Shown: in pieces, positions 52,824 through 61,624 of the stretch
How positions within the stretch are numbered: the first letter of the stretch is position 1
Layout: each line of letters starts with the position of its first letter
NCBI RefSeq assembly: GCF_003020125.1
Contig: NZ_PYFW01000008.1
Coordinates: 1-64,000 of the forward strand
DNA: 64,000 nt
DNA from: Bradyrhizobium sp. MOS003
Lineage (GTDB): Bacteria > Pseudomonadota > Alphaproteobacteria > Rhizobiales > Xanthobacteraceae
Direction: 5' to 3'
Position numbers and translations under genes: made by a program
The notes under the pieces: model-generated
Database searches by the model: none
Told to the model about the DNA's origin: nothing
What the model saw: only the letters and a program-made list of their open reading frames with translations

Positions 52824-53513
52824 CTACGTCTTGCCCGGCCATTTGGCGCGGTAGCGGATTTCGCTGCCGTCGCCGAGCCGCCGCCACGTTCCGAACTCCG
52901 GCGTATGCGGCGCCCGGGCGCTCAGATCGATCGGATAAATCCGGCTCGGTTGGCCCTGGATGTCCACGGCGAGCTGCCGGTGCGAGGTTCGAAACGCGAG
53001 CTCGACCTCGCCTGCGATGACTGGTTGGTCGCCGTCACGATGAAAGGCGGCCGGGGTCACTTCGCCGGGCATGGTATTGAGGTCGGTCTGCAATTCGATG
53101 GTGATGCCCTGGGCTGATGTCGGCACCGTGACCCCGGCCGGAAAACGGACCTCGAATACGAGCAGGGGATTGGCGCCGTTGCGGTTGAGCCAGGGCGTTG
53201 CCGTCGCGTAAGCGTAGGCAATGTAGATGCCGATCCCGGCGGCGCAGAGCAGGACGACGACGCCGAGCGATTTCAGGCTGTTGCGTGCGACGCTGCCATT
53301 GCTGGTGTCCTCGCCCGAACGCGTCACCAGCCAGTTTGCGAACACCGCGCCGCCGATCGCGCCGATGGGGGAGTAAACGAAAAGTCCCACAAGCCCCGCT
53401 GTTATGGGATCCGCCCGGTTGCCGAAATCGACCAGAGAAAGCAGCACGAAGCTCGCGACATAACCCGCCACCGCGCCGGCAACGCCGACGGCTATCCGTG
53501 ATGAGTTCTTCAT
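52824..53513 (-). CDS. Membrane protein of unknown function
   Basis: A 229-residue protein with two or three N-terminal helices (about 5-30, 42-62 and 83-105), then a soluble extracytoplasmic domain (about 115-229) that ends in YRAKWPGKT. The start at 53513 follows a purine-rich GGGGAGA. A longer frame to 53549 was dropped for lack of a ribosome site. It converges with the preceding gene. No family is recognised. Confidence 0.55.
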   Translation of the reverse strand: MKNSSRIAVGVAGAVAGYVASFVLLSLVDFGNRADPITAGLVGLFVYSPIGAIGGAVFANWLVTRSGEDTSNGSVARNSLKSLGVVVLLCAAGIGIYIAYAYATATPWLNRNGANPLLVFEVRFPAGVTVPTSAQGITIELQTDLNTMPGEVTPAAFHRDGDQPVIAGEVELAFRTSHRQLAVDIQGQPSRIYPIDLSARAPHTPEFGTWRRLGDGSEIRYRAKWPGKT

Positions 53514-53638
53514 GTCTCCCCCGATGGTCCAGCAATGAACTGCCGCCACCGAGGGCTGCCTGCGTTAGACGCAGCAGGCCGCAGACTTGTTCAACGCCAT
53601 CGCGGGGCGATGCGGAGCGGAGGGGCGCTCCGTATGCG

Positions 53639-54835
53639 TCACTTCGCCACGATTTCCGGCACCTTGCCGGCGGGCGGCGTGTTGCGGCTGCGCTGGGTGC
53701 GCACGATGCCGTCGATGATGGTCATGCCGATGCCGGGAAGGTCGCCGAGCTGGACGCTCTCCAGGATGGTCTTGCCGGGCGAGTGCTGCGCCTTGTCCAT
53801 GATGACGAAATCGGCGGCGCGGCCGACCTCGATCAGGCCGCAGTCGAGCTGCCGCATCCGCGCCGTGTTGCCGGTGGCGAGGCAGAACGCGATCTCGGCC
53901 GGCAGCTCGCCAATCGAAGACAGCATCGAGACCATGCGCAAAATGCCGAGCGGCTGCACGCCGGAGCCGGCCGGCCCGTCAGTGCCCAGGATGACGCGAT
54001 GCAGGTCGCCCATCTCGCGCGCGATGCGCAGCGTGTAGAGCGCCGAACGCTCGTTACCGTTGTGGACGATCTCCAGCCCGCGCTTGCAGCCCTCGCAAAT
54101 GCAGCGGATCTGGTCGTCGGGCAGGGCGGTGTGTCCGCCATTGATATGGCCGACCACGTCGGTGTCGGCCTCCAGCACCACGTCCTTGTCGATCAGGCCG
54201 GAGCCGGGGATCGAGGGGCCGCCGGTGTGGATCGTGCTCTGGATGCCATACTTGCGGGCCCAGCCGACCATTTTTCGTGCAGTGGGTCCGTCCTTCACGC
54301 CGCCAAGGCCGACTTCGCCGAGCAGCTTGACGCCGGCGGCGGCCAATTCCTTGAAGTCCTCCTCGACCATCTCGCATTCGATGACGGGCGCACCGGCGTG
54401 AACTTTCACGCCGCCCGGACGCAAGGTCCAGAACGCGCGCTGGGCGAAGATCGCCATGGCCTTCAGGCCCACCACGTCGCGGGGGCGGCCGGGCATGTGA
54501 ACTTCGCCCGCCGAGATCATGGTGGTGATGCCGCCATGGAGCGAGCTGTCGATCCAGCCGGTCTGGTTCTGCCGCGGTGTCCAGTCGCCCGCGACGGGGT
54601 GGACGTGGCTGTCGATCAGGCCGGGGGTCACCGTCGTGCCGTTGGCGTCGACGATGGTGGTTGCGCCTTCGGTGTTGAGGTCCTTGTAGCGGCCGATCGC
54701 GGTGATCTTGCCGTTCTCGGCGACGATGGTGTCGCCGTCCAGGATCGGCTTTTCCAGCGCGCCGGAGAGGATCAGGCCGATATTCCGGATCACGAGTTTC
54801 GACGGTCCGGTGGCCTGGGGTGCGTCATGCGCCAT
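53639..54835 (-). CDS. ena: Enamidase (amidohydrolase)
   Basis: A 398-residue amidohydrolase that I recognise as enamidase-like. It converts 1,4,5,6-tetrahydro-6-oxonicotinate to 2-formylglutarate and ammonium. Metal ligands include H77 and H79 in IDSHVHP, the HTGG segment, GHINGGHT, and the late aspartate in GTDGPAG. The region from the N-terminal NIGLILSG to the C-terminal SRNTPPA resembles the Eubacterium barkeri enzyme in many places from memory. The start is the ATG at 54835. It faces the ferredoxin reductase gene, and their shared promoter region holds the palindromes. Confidence 0.87.
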   Translation of the reverse strand: MAHDAPQATGPSKLVIRNIGLILSGALEKPILDGDTIVAENGKITAIGRYKDLNTEGATTIVDANGTTVTPGLIDSHVHPVAGDWTPRQNQTGWIDSSLHGGITTMISAGEVHMPGRPRDVVGLKAMAIFAQRAFWTLRPGGVKVHAGAPVIECEMVEEDFKELAAAGVKLLGEVGLGGVKDGPTARKMVGWARKYGIQSTIHTGGPSIPGSGLIDKDVVLEADTDVVGHINGGHTALPDDQIRCICEGCKRGLEIVHNGNERSALYTLRIAREMGDLHRVILGTDGPAGSGVQPLGILRMVSMLSSIGELPAEIAFCLATGNTARMRQLDCGLIEVGRAADFVIMDKAQHSPGKTILESVQLGDLPGIGMTIIDGIVRTQRSRNTPPAGKVPEIVAK

Positions 54836-54883
54836 GGAAGGGGTCCTTGTCCTTAACTGCAACGCTCCCGATCTTGGGCAGCC

Positions 54884-54940
54884 TTGACCCCGGGAGCAAG
54901 CGGGATTATTCATTAGTATACGAATGATCGTGTACAAACG
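54884..54940. promoter_or_regulatory. Divergent promoter region of enamidase and ferredoxin reductase genes
   Basis: TTGACC at 54884-54889, a 17-base spacer and TATTCA at 54907-54912 suggest a promoter toward the reductase gene. The near-palindrome TCATTAGTATACGAATGA (54910-54927) covers the start region. A second site at 54929-54940 reads CGTTTGTACACG on the minus strand, matching the first 11 bases of the nicA operator. So one divergent region carries both site variants found at the nicA-hnr region. Confidence 0.65.
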
Positions 54941-54993
54941 ACGCATAGCTGCCCCGCCTCGACAACCGCATTGACGCGCCACGGATAGGTGAG

Positions 54994-55767
54994 ATGAGCA
55001 ATTTCAATCAGGAAAGCGTTTTGAGCGTCCACCACTGGACCGACACGCTGTTCTCCTTCAAGACGACCCGCAGCCCGACCTTCCGCTTCCGCAACGGCGA
55101 ATTCACCATGATCGGGCTCAAGGTCGGCGAGAAGCCGTTGCTGCGGGCCTATAGCGTCGCCAGCGCCAATTACGAGGACACGCTGGAATTCTTCTCGATC
55201 AAGGTGCCCGACGGTCCGCTGACCTCGCGGCTCCAGCATCTCAAGGAAGGCGACGAGATCATCGTCAGCCGCAAGGCCACCGGCACGCTGGTGATCGACA
55301 ATCTGGAGGAGGGGCGCAACCTCTATCTGATCGGCACCGGCACCGGCCTTGCGCCGTTCCTGAGCGTGATCAAGGACCCCGAGACCTACGAGCGGTTCGA
55401 GAAGGTCGTGCTGCTGCACGGTTGCCGGCACGTCAAGGAACTCGCCTATGGCGAGATGATCACGGAGACGCTGCCGAAGGACGAACTGATCGGCGAGTAC
55501 ATCCAGAACCAGCTGATCTACTACCCGACCGTGACCCGCGACCCCTTCCGCAACCGCGGCCGCATCACCGATCTCATCACGTCCGGCAAGCTGTTCGCCG
55601 ATATCGGCCTGCCGGCACTGGAGGCCGCCCACGACCGCGTCATGATCTGCGGCAGCCCGGCCCTTGTCGCAGACACCCGCGTGCTCCTGGGCGAACGCGG
55701 CTTGATCGAGGGCAATCACGGTGAGCCGGCCCAATTCGTGGTCGAAAAGGCCTTTGCCGAGCGCTGA
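54994..55767 (+). CDS. fpr: Ferredoxin--NADP(+) reductase
   Basis: A 257-residue bacterial-type ferredoxin-NADP reductase. The FAD site is RAYSVAS at 51-57. The NADP site is YLIGTGTGLAPF near 109-120, and the end VVEKAFAER is typical of the bacterial class. It would supply reduced ferredoxin from NADPH. The reductase Hnr in this locus is expected to need reduced ferredoxin, and the shared palindromic promoter supports that role. A general role in oxidative stress is the alternative. The ATG at 54994 follows GGTGAG. Confidence 0.87.
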   Translation: MSNFNQESVLSVHHWTDTLFSFKTTRSPTFRFRNGEFTMIGLKVGEKPLLRAYSVASANYEDTLEFFSIKVPDGPLTSRLQHLKEGDEIIVSRKATGTLVIDNLEEGRNLYLIGTGTGLAPFLSVIKDPETYERFEKVVLLHGCRHVKELAYGEMITETLPKDELIGEYIQNQLIYYPTVTRDPFRNRGRITDLITSGKLFADIGLPALEAAHDRVMICGSPALVADTRVLLGERGLIEGNHGEPAQFVVEKAFAER

Positions 55768-55873
55768 GCGCGGAATTCGCGCGCAATAAGACCGTAGTTT
55801 CGCCGCTCCACAGGCGTTGCGGCGCCGATTCGGCGCGCGATACACTGTGGGCGCGAATCAGCGGAGTTCCCAC

Positions 55874-56197
55874 ATGGTTGCGGACAGCGACAGCCACATC
55901 GCCTGGCACCGGGTCCAGTTGAAGAAGAACCGCGCCGAGTTGAAGGCGCTCGAGACCGCGCGCTTCACGATGGGCGAAATCGCCTCCTCGAAGCGGAGCG
56001 GCCAGACCCAGAAGACGGTCGCGGAACTCAAGCGCAAGATCGCGCAGTCCGAGCGCGTCATCGCCGATCACGACAAGCGCACGCGCCGGCCGCTCGGCAC
56101 CGACCTGCAGAGCCTCAGCAATGGCAGTTGGAGTCATTGGGACGCATACACGCAACAGCAGCGCAAGTCGGGGCAGCGTTCGCCGGGAGGCGGATAG
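55874..56197 (+). CDS. Small basic coiled-coil protein, unknown
   Basis: A 107-residue lysine- and arginine-rich protein, predicted largely helical with a coiled-coil-like stretch at about 14-70 (VQLKKNRAELKALE, TVAELKRKIAQSERVIADHD). No signal peptide. Not recognised. The start is the ATG at 55874. It lies alone between the reductase and P450 genes, so it is not clearly part of either group. Confidence 0.55.
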   Translation: MVADSDSHIAWHRVQLKKNRAELKALETARFTMGEIASSKRSGQTQKTVAELKRKIAQSERVIADHDKRTRRPLGTDLQSLSNGSWSHWDAYTQQQRKSGQRSPGGG

Positions 56198-56285
56198 GTC
56201 GTCTCCTCGCGCGAGTTCCGACCCCTTGCGCGTCGGTCCGCCCATACCATCTGGGTGAGACGCCCATAATCACTCCGGTGATCCC

Positions 56286-57545
56286 ATGACAGCGCGCCTC
56301 GATTTCACCAGCGAGGCCTTCTTCCGCGATCCGCCCAAGGCGATCGCGGCGTTGCGCATGTCCGGTCCTTTCGTCGCGTCGCGATTTCCCCTGGTCGGCG
56401 ATGTCTGGATCACCACGACCCATGACGCGGCGGCACAGGTTCTGAAGGACGGCGCAACCTTCACGCTGCGCAAGGAGGATGGCGACCTCGCGGGTCTGCG
56501 CTGGTGGATGCCGAGCTACGTCAGGACCGTCGCCAACAACATGCTGACGATGGACGAACCTGACCATACCAGACTCCGCAGCATCGTGGACGAGGCCTTT
56601 CGCCGCCGTGCCATCGTCGCGATGGAGCCGCGCATCCGCGCTATTGCCGATGGCCTTGCCGACGAGCTGTTCGCACAGGGACGTCCAGCCGATCTGGTCC
56701 AGCGCTACGCGCGAATCCTGCCGCTCGCCGTGATCTCCGAGCTGCTGGGCCTGCCTCTGGCCGACCGGCCCAAATTCATCGCCTGGGGCAACGCGATGTC
56801 CTCGCTGACCAACGTCGTCGGTTTCTTCCGTTTGCTGTGGACCTTTCGCAAGATGAGGGCCTATCTCGAACGGCAATTGCAGGCCGCGCGCGTGCATGGC
56901 GGTGAGGGCCTGATTGCCGAATTGGTCCAGGTCGAGCGCGAAGGAGCCGAGATCACGCCGGATGAAATGGTCTCCATGGTGCTCCTGCTGCTCGCAGCCG
57001 GCTCCGAGACGACCACGCATCTCATCAGCGGATCCGCCTACGAGCTGCTCCGACGTCCAGACTTGCGCGACTGGCTGGAGCAGGACTGGAGTCGCGCAGG
57101 GCTCGCGGTGGAGGAGTTCCTGCGCTTTGTCTCGCCGGTGCAATTTTCAAAACCGCGCTATGTGCGGCGGGACGTCGAGGTCGAGGGCGTGCATCTGAAG
57201 AAGGGCGACCGTGTCATGGTGATGCTCGCCGCCGCCAACATGGATCCGGCGGTGCATGATCGTCCCGAAAGCCTCGATCTGAAACGCAAGCCGAACCGAC
57301 ACATGTCGTTCGGAACGGGAATCCATTTCTGCCTCGGCCATCAGCTCGCGCGCATCGAGGCGACCTGCGCGCTGGAAGCACTGTTCGTGCGATGGCCAAG
57401 ACTTGGTCTCGCCGTCAATCCCGCCGAGGTCCGCTGGCGGCGGCGGCCGGGGATTCGCATGATCGCGCAATTGCCCGTGAGCGCTGACGCACGTGAGGGG
57501 CGTCAGCCAGCCGGGAGCAATGCCGCGCGGCTGCTCGCAAGTTAA
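56286..57545 (+). CDS. Cytochrome P450
   Basis: A 419-residue P450. The heme motif is FGTGIHFCLGH with the iron-ligand cysteine at about residue 348. The I helix is LLLAAGSETTTHL near 237-250, and the ExxR pair is visible in VEEFLRF. No signal or membrane anchor, so it is soluble and needs separate redox partners. The substrate is unknown. It is not in the nic operon, but the ferredoxin reductase encoded 500 bases upstream could supply its electrons. Confidence 0.92.
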   Translation: MTARLDFTSEAFFRDPPKAIAALRMSGPFVASRFPLVGDVWITTTHDAAAQVLKDGATFTLRKEDGDLAGLRWWMPSYVRTVANNMLTMDEPDHTRLRSIVDEAFRRRAIVAMEPRIRAIADGLADELFAQGRPADLVQRYARILPLAVISELLGLPLADRPKFIAWGNAMSSLTNVVGFFRLLWTFRKMRAYLERQLQAARVHGGEGLIAELVQVEREGAEITPDEMVSMVLLLLAAGSETTTHLISGSAYELLRRPDLRDWLEQDWSRAGLAVEEFLRFVSPVQFSKPRYVRRDVEVEGVHLKKGDRVMVMLAAANMDPAVHDRPESLDLKRKPNRHMSFGTGIHFCLGHQLARIEATCALEALFVRWPRLGLAVNPAEVRWRRRPGIRMIAQLPVSADAREGRQPAGSNAARLLAS

Positions 57546-57647
57546 GGGGAACCGCCATCGCTATACCCTCATGCGACTGCGAGACAAAAACCTGGCGTTG
57601 GCCACATGCGGCCCACGGGTTACGAGGAGCCCGAAGATCAGGCGCCG

Positions 57648-58901
57648 TCATGAGCCCGTCAACTTCTTCGCAGCGACAAGCTCTCTCTCCCAGCCGAACA
57701 CCGAACGACCGTCGAGGTCGGGGGAGGCCGCGCGCTCGCCGGCGATGTAGGACTCGACCGATGGTCCGCTCGCGGCGCGTTCCAGCCGCCGCGCTTGGTC
57801 GTCTAGGCGCTTGATTGCCTGCATCTCCTCGTCACGTCCGAGCTTCGCGTTCTGGATCGCGTCCTTCAGCACGCGGATGGTCTCGTCGTAGACCTTGATC
57901 GGGACGGGATAGGGATGCCGGTCCTTGCCGCCATGGGCGAGCGAGAAACGCGCGGGGTCCCTGAAGCGATAAGGTGCGCCGTGCACGACCTCCGCGACCA
58001 TCGCGAGCGAGCGCACGGTGCGTGCTCCGACTCCCGGCGTCAGCAACAGTTCCGGGAAATCGACCGGGCCGCGTTCGGCGGCTGCGGCGAGGGTGCCGTG
58101 CAGGCGCCGTGCGAACACATCCTTGGGTCGGACATCGTGGTGCGCGGGCATGATCAGATGCGGCAACATAGCCTGCGCAGGCTCGGGCGCGGTCCCGGTA
58201 AGTCGTTCGAATTCGGTGAGGATACGATCCGGGCCGAGACCGAAGAGCAGTTCGAGCTGCGCGCTGCGCGATATATCGGCGCGATGGTCGGTGAGATTGA
58301 CGATCTCCCCCTGTTGCGGCCCGTCGATCGCGCTGTGCGGCGTATCGACAAAACTCTTCAGCGCCTCCGAGTGCCAGTGATAGCGGCGGGCCTGCCGCTT
58401 GTCGCCGTTCATGCCCTGCTGCACCACCGTCCATTTCGCGTCGGCGGTGACGAAGAAGCCATGCAGATAGAGGTCGAAGCCGTCCTGAACGGCCGCGCTG
58501 TCGACCTTCGCCACCAAACGGCTGGCGCGGGTCAGCTTTGCGCCGTCGAATCCGACGCGGTCGCCGAGCTGCATCAACTCGTCCGGCGTCTTGCGCGAAT
58601 GCCGGCCTCGACCGCCGCAGACGTAAATCCCGAGCTCGTCCTGAAGCGGACCGAGCCCACGCTTCAGCGCGCCGATCACGGAGGTGGTTATCCCCGAAGA
58701 GTGCCAGTCCATCCCCATCACGGCGCCGAACGACTGGAACCAGAACGGATGGGACAGCCGCTGGAGAAATGCATCGCGCCCGTAATGATGCACGATCGCC
58801 TGCGTGACGATCGATCCGAGCGAAGCCATGCGGCTCGCGAGCCACGGCGGAACTCGTCCACTGTGCAAGGGAAGATCGGCGCTGCCGGTACGTCTGGTCA
58901 T
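57648..58901 (-). CDS. DUF763 protein
   Basis: A 417-residue DUF763 protein. It opens MTRRTGSADLPLHSGRVPPW and contains the long block GIYVCGGRGRHSRKTPDELMQ (about 92-112), then a QARRYHWHS segment. The C-terminal part includes TPGVGARTVRSLAMVAEVVHG near 287, a helix-hairpin-helix-like motif that suggests nucleic acid contact. The function is unknown; a role in DNA or RNA processing is inferred. GAGG lies five bases before the ATG at 58901. Confidence 0.85.
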   Translation of the reverse strand: MTRRTGSADLPLHSGRVPPWLASRMASLGSIVTQAIVHHYGRDAFLQRLSHPFWFQSFGAVMGMDWHSSGITTSVIGALKRGLGPLQDELGIYVCGGRGRHSRKTPDELMQLGDRVGFDGAKLTRASRLVAKVDSAAVQDGFDLYLHGFFVTADAKWTVVQQGMNGDKRQARRYHWHSEALKSFVDTPHSAIDGPQQGEIVNLTDHRADISRSAQLELLFGLGPDRILTEFERLTGTAPEPAQAMLPHLIMPAHHDVRPKDVFARRLHGTLAAAAERGPVDFPELLLTPGVGARTVRSLAMVAEVVHGAPYRFRDPARFSLAHGGKDRHPYPVPIKVYDETIRVLKDAIQNAKLGRDEEMQAIKRLDDQARRLERAASGPSVESYIAGERAASPDLDGRSVFGWERELVAAKKLTGS

Positions 58902-59028
58902 GATGCCTCAAATTAGCGCAGTTCGGAGACGCTTGCATCTGCGGAATGCTGCGTTGCACGAGGCGGGGGAGCGAAGCCGGCCGGGAGGCGTTGAGCGGGC
59001 TACGCGAACGCAATGACGGAACCAATCG

Positions 59029-60168
59029 ATGAACTTGCAGGCCCTGATGGCCCACATCGACAAGATGTTTGGCTGGATACCGACATGGTTCATCGGCCTC
59101 AGCCTGATTGCCGGTGCGATCCTGCTGGCACTGTTCTTCTACCGGATCGCCACATGGCTGCTGAACCGCGCCTTCGAAACGCGCATTCCGCTGCTGAGCG
59201 TATTCATCGAGCGGACGGCGGGCCCCGCCCAGCTGGCGCTTTGTCTGGCGGCCGTCGCACTGGTGCTGCCTCTCGCGCCGCTCGGCGACACGATCCGCAC
59301 GCCGATGATGCGCCTGTTCGTCGTGGCCTTCATCGCCCTGATCGGCTGGATTTCGATCCGGATCGTCGACATGAGCGCGGCGCGCTATCTGCAGAATTTC
59401 CGCGATGTCACCGAGAATTTCGTTGCGCGCAAGCACGTCACGCAAGTGCGCGTGTTCAAGCGCGTCACCGACACCATCATCGTCGTCATCACGGTGTCCG
59501 CCGCATTGATGACATTCGATTCGGTTAGGCAATATGGCGTCAGCCTGTTCGCCTCCGCCGGTGCGGCCGGTATCATCGTCGGTCTTGCCGCGCGGCCGCT
59601 GCTCAGCAATCTGATCGCGGGCTTGCAGATCGCGATCACCCAGCCGATCCGCATCGAGGACGCCGTGATCATCGAGAACGAGTGGGGCTGGGTCGAGGAT
59701 ATCGCCTCGACCTATGTCGTGATCCGGCTCTGGGACTGGCGCCGCATGGTGGTGCCGCTGTCCTATTTTATCGAAAAGCCGTTCCAGAATTGGACGCGCG
59801 ACACCGCCTCCCTGATCGGCGTCATCGCGCTCCACGTCGATTACCGCGCGGACGTGCCGCGCATCCGGCGCTGGCTGGAGGAGGCCGTGAAGCAATCCAA
59901 GCTCTGGGATGGGGCGGTGGTCAATCTCCAGGTGATCGACGCGGACTCGCGCACCATCGAGCTGCGTGCGCTGGTCAGCGCGCGAAACGCGCCGCAATCC
60001 TGGGATCTGCGCTGCGAGATGCGAGAGAAGCTGATCGCCTTCATCCGCGACGAGATGCCGGAGGCGCTGCCGCGCGAGCGGGCGATCCTGATCCCGTCGG
60101 CAGACGATGCCGACTTCCCGCAGCCTGTCAGGCCACCGGAAAAGACGCGGGCGAGTACGCGCAATTGA
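59029..60168 (+). CDS. MscS-family mechanosensitive channel
   Basis: A 379-residue small-conductance mechanosensitive channel-type protein. Several N-terminal helices span residues 10-170. The MscS domain includes GLAARPLLSNLIAGLQIAIT, the pore-lining helix near 183-202, and PIRIEDAVIIENEWGWVEDI, the beta domain. The C-terminal part is charged. Such channels release solutes under osmotic down-shock. It stands alone and converges with the receptor gene. Confidence 0.85.
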   Translation: MNLQALMAHIDKMFGWIPTWFIGLSLIAGAILLALFFYRIATWLLNRAFETRIPLLSVFIERTAGPAQLALCLAAVALVLPLAPLGDTIRTPMMRLFVVAFIALIGWISIRIVDMSAARYLQNFRDVTENFVARKHVTQVRVFKRVTDTIIVVITVSAALMTFDSVRQYGVSLFASAGAAGIIVGLAARPLLSNLIAGLQIAITQPIRIEDAVIIENEWGWVEDIASTYVVIRLWDWRRMVVPLSYFIEKPFQNWTRDTASLIGVIALHVDYRADVPRIRRWLEEAVKQSKLWDGAVVNLQVIDADSRTIELRALVSARNAPQSWDLRCEMREKLIAFIRDEMPEALPRERAILIPSADDADFPQPVRPPEKTRASTRN

Positions 60169-60570
60169 CGTTGGCGCGATCAGGCGGCGCCGACCTCGGC
60201 CGCGCCGAATTGCCGGTCGGAATGCGGACGCCGCTTGCGCAGTTTACGTCGGGCCCAGATCAGCAGGCCGCAGCTCTCCATCCTCATAGAGGCGCGCCAT
60301 GACGCGGCCGCCGCGCGTGCCGATCGAGATCACGTGCGCGAGGTCAAATGACGCTTTGTCCACATTGTCGCGTTGATGTGCCGCAAATGGAAACGAGGTT
60401 ATCGGCGATGCTGCGATCGCCAATCGTTCGCAGGCTCGAGCGCCGTCGACATTTGTGAAGCGGCCGTGCGGCCACTGCTCTTCCGTCACGAAACGATGGA
60501 GCGGGCAGCGCGTCCTGGCCGGCAGCGTGCGGTCGGAGGTCGTGCCTGTGGTGACGCCGATTGAAGTGCC
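60169..60570. other. Gap between convergent genes
   Basis: 402 bases between the MscS-like gene and the receptor gene. A minus-strand frame of 81 residues at 60244-60489 begins at a GTG without a clear ribosome site; I did not call it. No repeat or promoter stood out. Confidence 0.4.
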
Positions 60571-61551
60571 TCACTGGGCGCGGATGTTCGCGGCCTTCAG
60601 CACCGGCTCCCATTTGGTCGCCTCGGCGTGCATGTAGGCGTCGAACTCCTTGGGCGAAGAGCCGACCGGCGCGGCGCCGATCTTTCCGAGCGTCGACAGT
60701 ACGTTCGGATCCTGCAGCGCTGCCTTGAGATCGGTCTCGAGCTTCGCCACGATCTCCGGCGGCATTTTGGCCGGACCGAGCACGCCCCACCAGACCGAGA
60801 CGTCGTAACCGGAGACGCCGGATTCTGCGACGGTCGGAACGTTGGGCAGCGCCTTGGAGCGCTCGGCCGAGGTCACGGCAAGCGCGCGCACCGGGCCACC
60901 TTCGAGCTGGCCGATCGCTTCCGCGAGCGGATTGATGCTGAGCGGTATCTCGCCTGCTATCACGGCGGTCAGCGCCGGCGCGCCGCCCTTGTAGGGGATC
61001 GCGACGATCTTGGTGCCGGACATGTATTTGAGCAGCTCACCCGCGAGATGCGCCGAGGTGCCGTTGCCGGACATGCCGTAAGACAGCTTGTCGGGCTCTT
61101 TCTTCGCCGCGGCCAGAAGATCGGCGAGCGTCTTGTACGGGCTGTCCTTGGCCACGAGGATCGCGAGCGGCGAGGAGGCGATCTCGGTGATCGCGGTGAA
61201 GTCCTTGAACGTGTCGTAGGGCACGCTCGGATAGATGAACTGATTGAGCGGATGGCCGCTGGCGACGAGGATCAGCGTGTAGCCGTCGGGTGCGGCCTGC
61301 GTCAGCGCCTGCGAGGCAACGATGCCGCCGGCGCCGGGACGATTGTCGACCACCGGCTGCTGCCCCCAGGTCTTGGCCAGCGCTTGGCTCAGCGTGCGCG
61401 CGAGAACGTCGACCGCGCCGCCGGCCGCGTAGGGCACGAGGATGTGAACAGGCTTGCTCGGATAATTGTCGGCGGCCCGCGTCGCGCTGCTCGCGAGCAG
61501 CAAACCGGCGCCCAGCACCAATCCGCCGAACATCTTCTTCAAACCCGGCAT
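60571..61551 (-). CDS. Bug-family tripartite tricarboxylate receptor
   Basis: A 326-residue periplasmic receptor of the Bug/TctC family used by tripartite tricarboxylate transporters. The signal peptide runs to about residue 26 (ASSATRAAD). YPSKPVHILVPYAAGGAVDV and the NRPGAGGIVASQAL segment are family signatures. The start at 61551 has AAGGAG about ten bases upstream; the ATG at 61581 lacks one. No TctA or TctB gene is near, so the membrane part is encoded elsewhere. It is divergent from the TetR gene and shares its palindromic promoter. Confidence 0.86.
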   Translation of the reverse strand: MPGLKKMFGGLVLGAGLLLASSATRAADNYPSKPVHILVPYAAGGAVDVLARTLSQALAKTWGQQPVVDNRPGAGGIVASQALTQAAPDGYTLILVASGHPLNQFIYPSVPYDTFKDFTAITEIASSPLAILVAKDSPYKTLADLLAAAKKEPDKLSYGMSGNGTSAHLAGELLKYMSGTKIVAIPYKGGAPALTAVIAGEIPLSINPLAEAIGQLEGGPVRALAVTSAERSKALPNVPTVAESGVSGYDVSVWWGVLGPAKMPPEIVAKLETDLKAALQDPNVLSTLGKIGAAPVGSSPKEFDAYMHAEATKWEPVLKAANIRAQ

Positions 61552-61624
61552 TTTCCCAGTACTCCTTGCGGGCGCACGCATCCTTGCATCGGTTTTCGAG
61601 CCGTCCGGATGCCGCCCATGGTTT

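Noticed and set aside
60244..60489. An 81-residue minus-strand frame in the gap before the Bug receptor gene
   Set aside because: It begins at a GTG without a ribosome site and shows no recognisable domain. It may be real, but I cannot support it.
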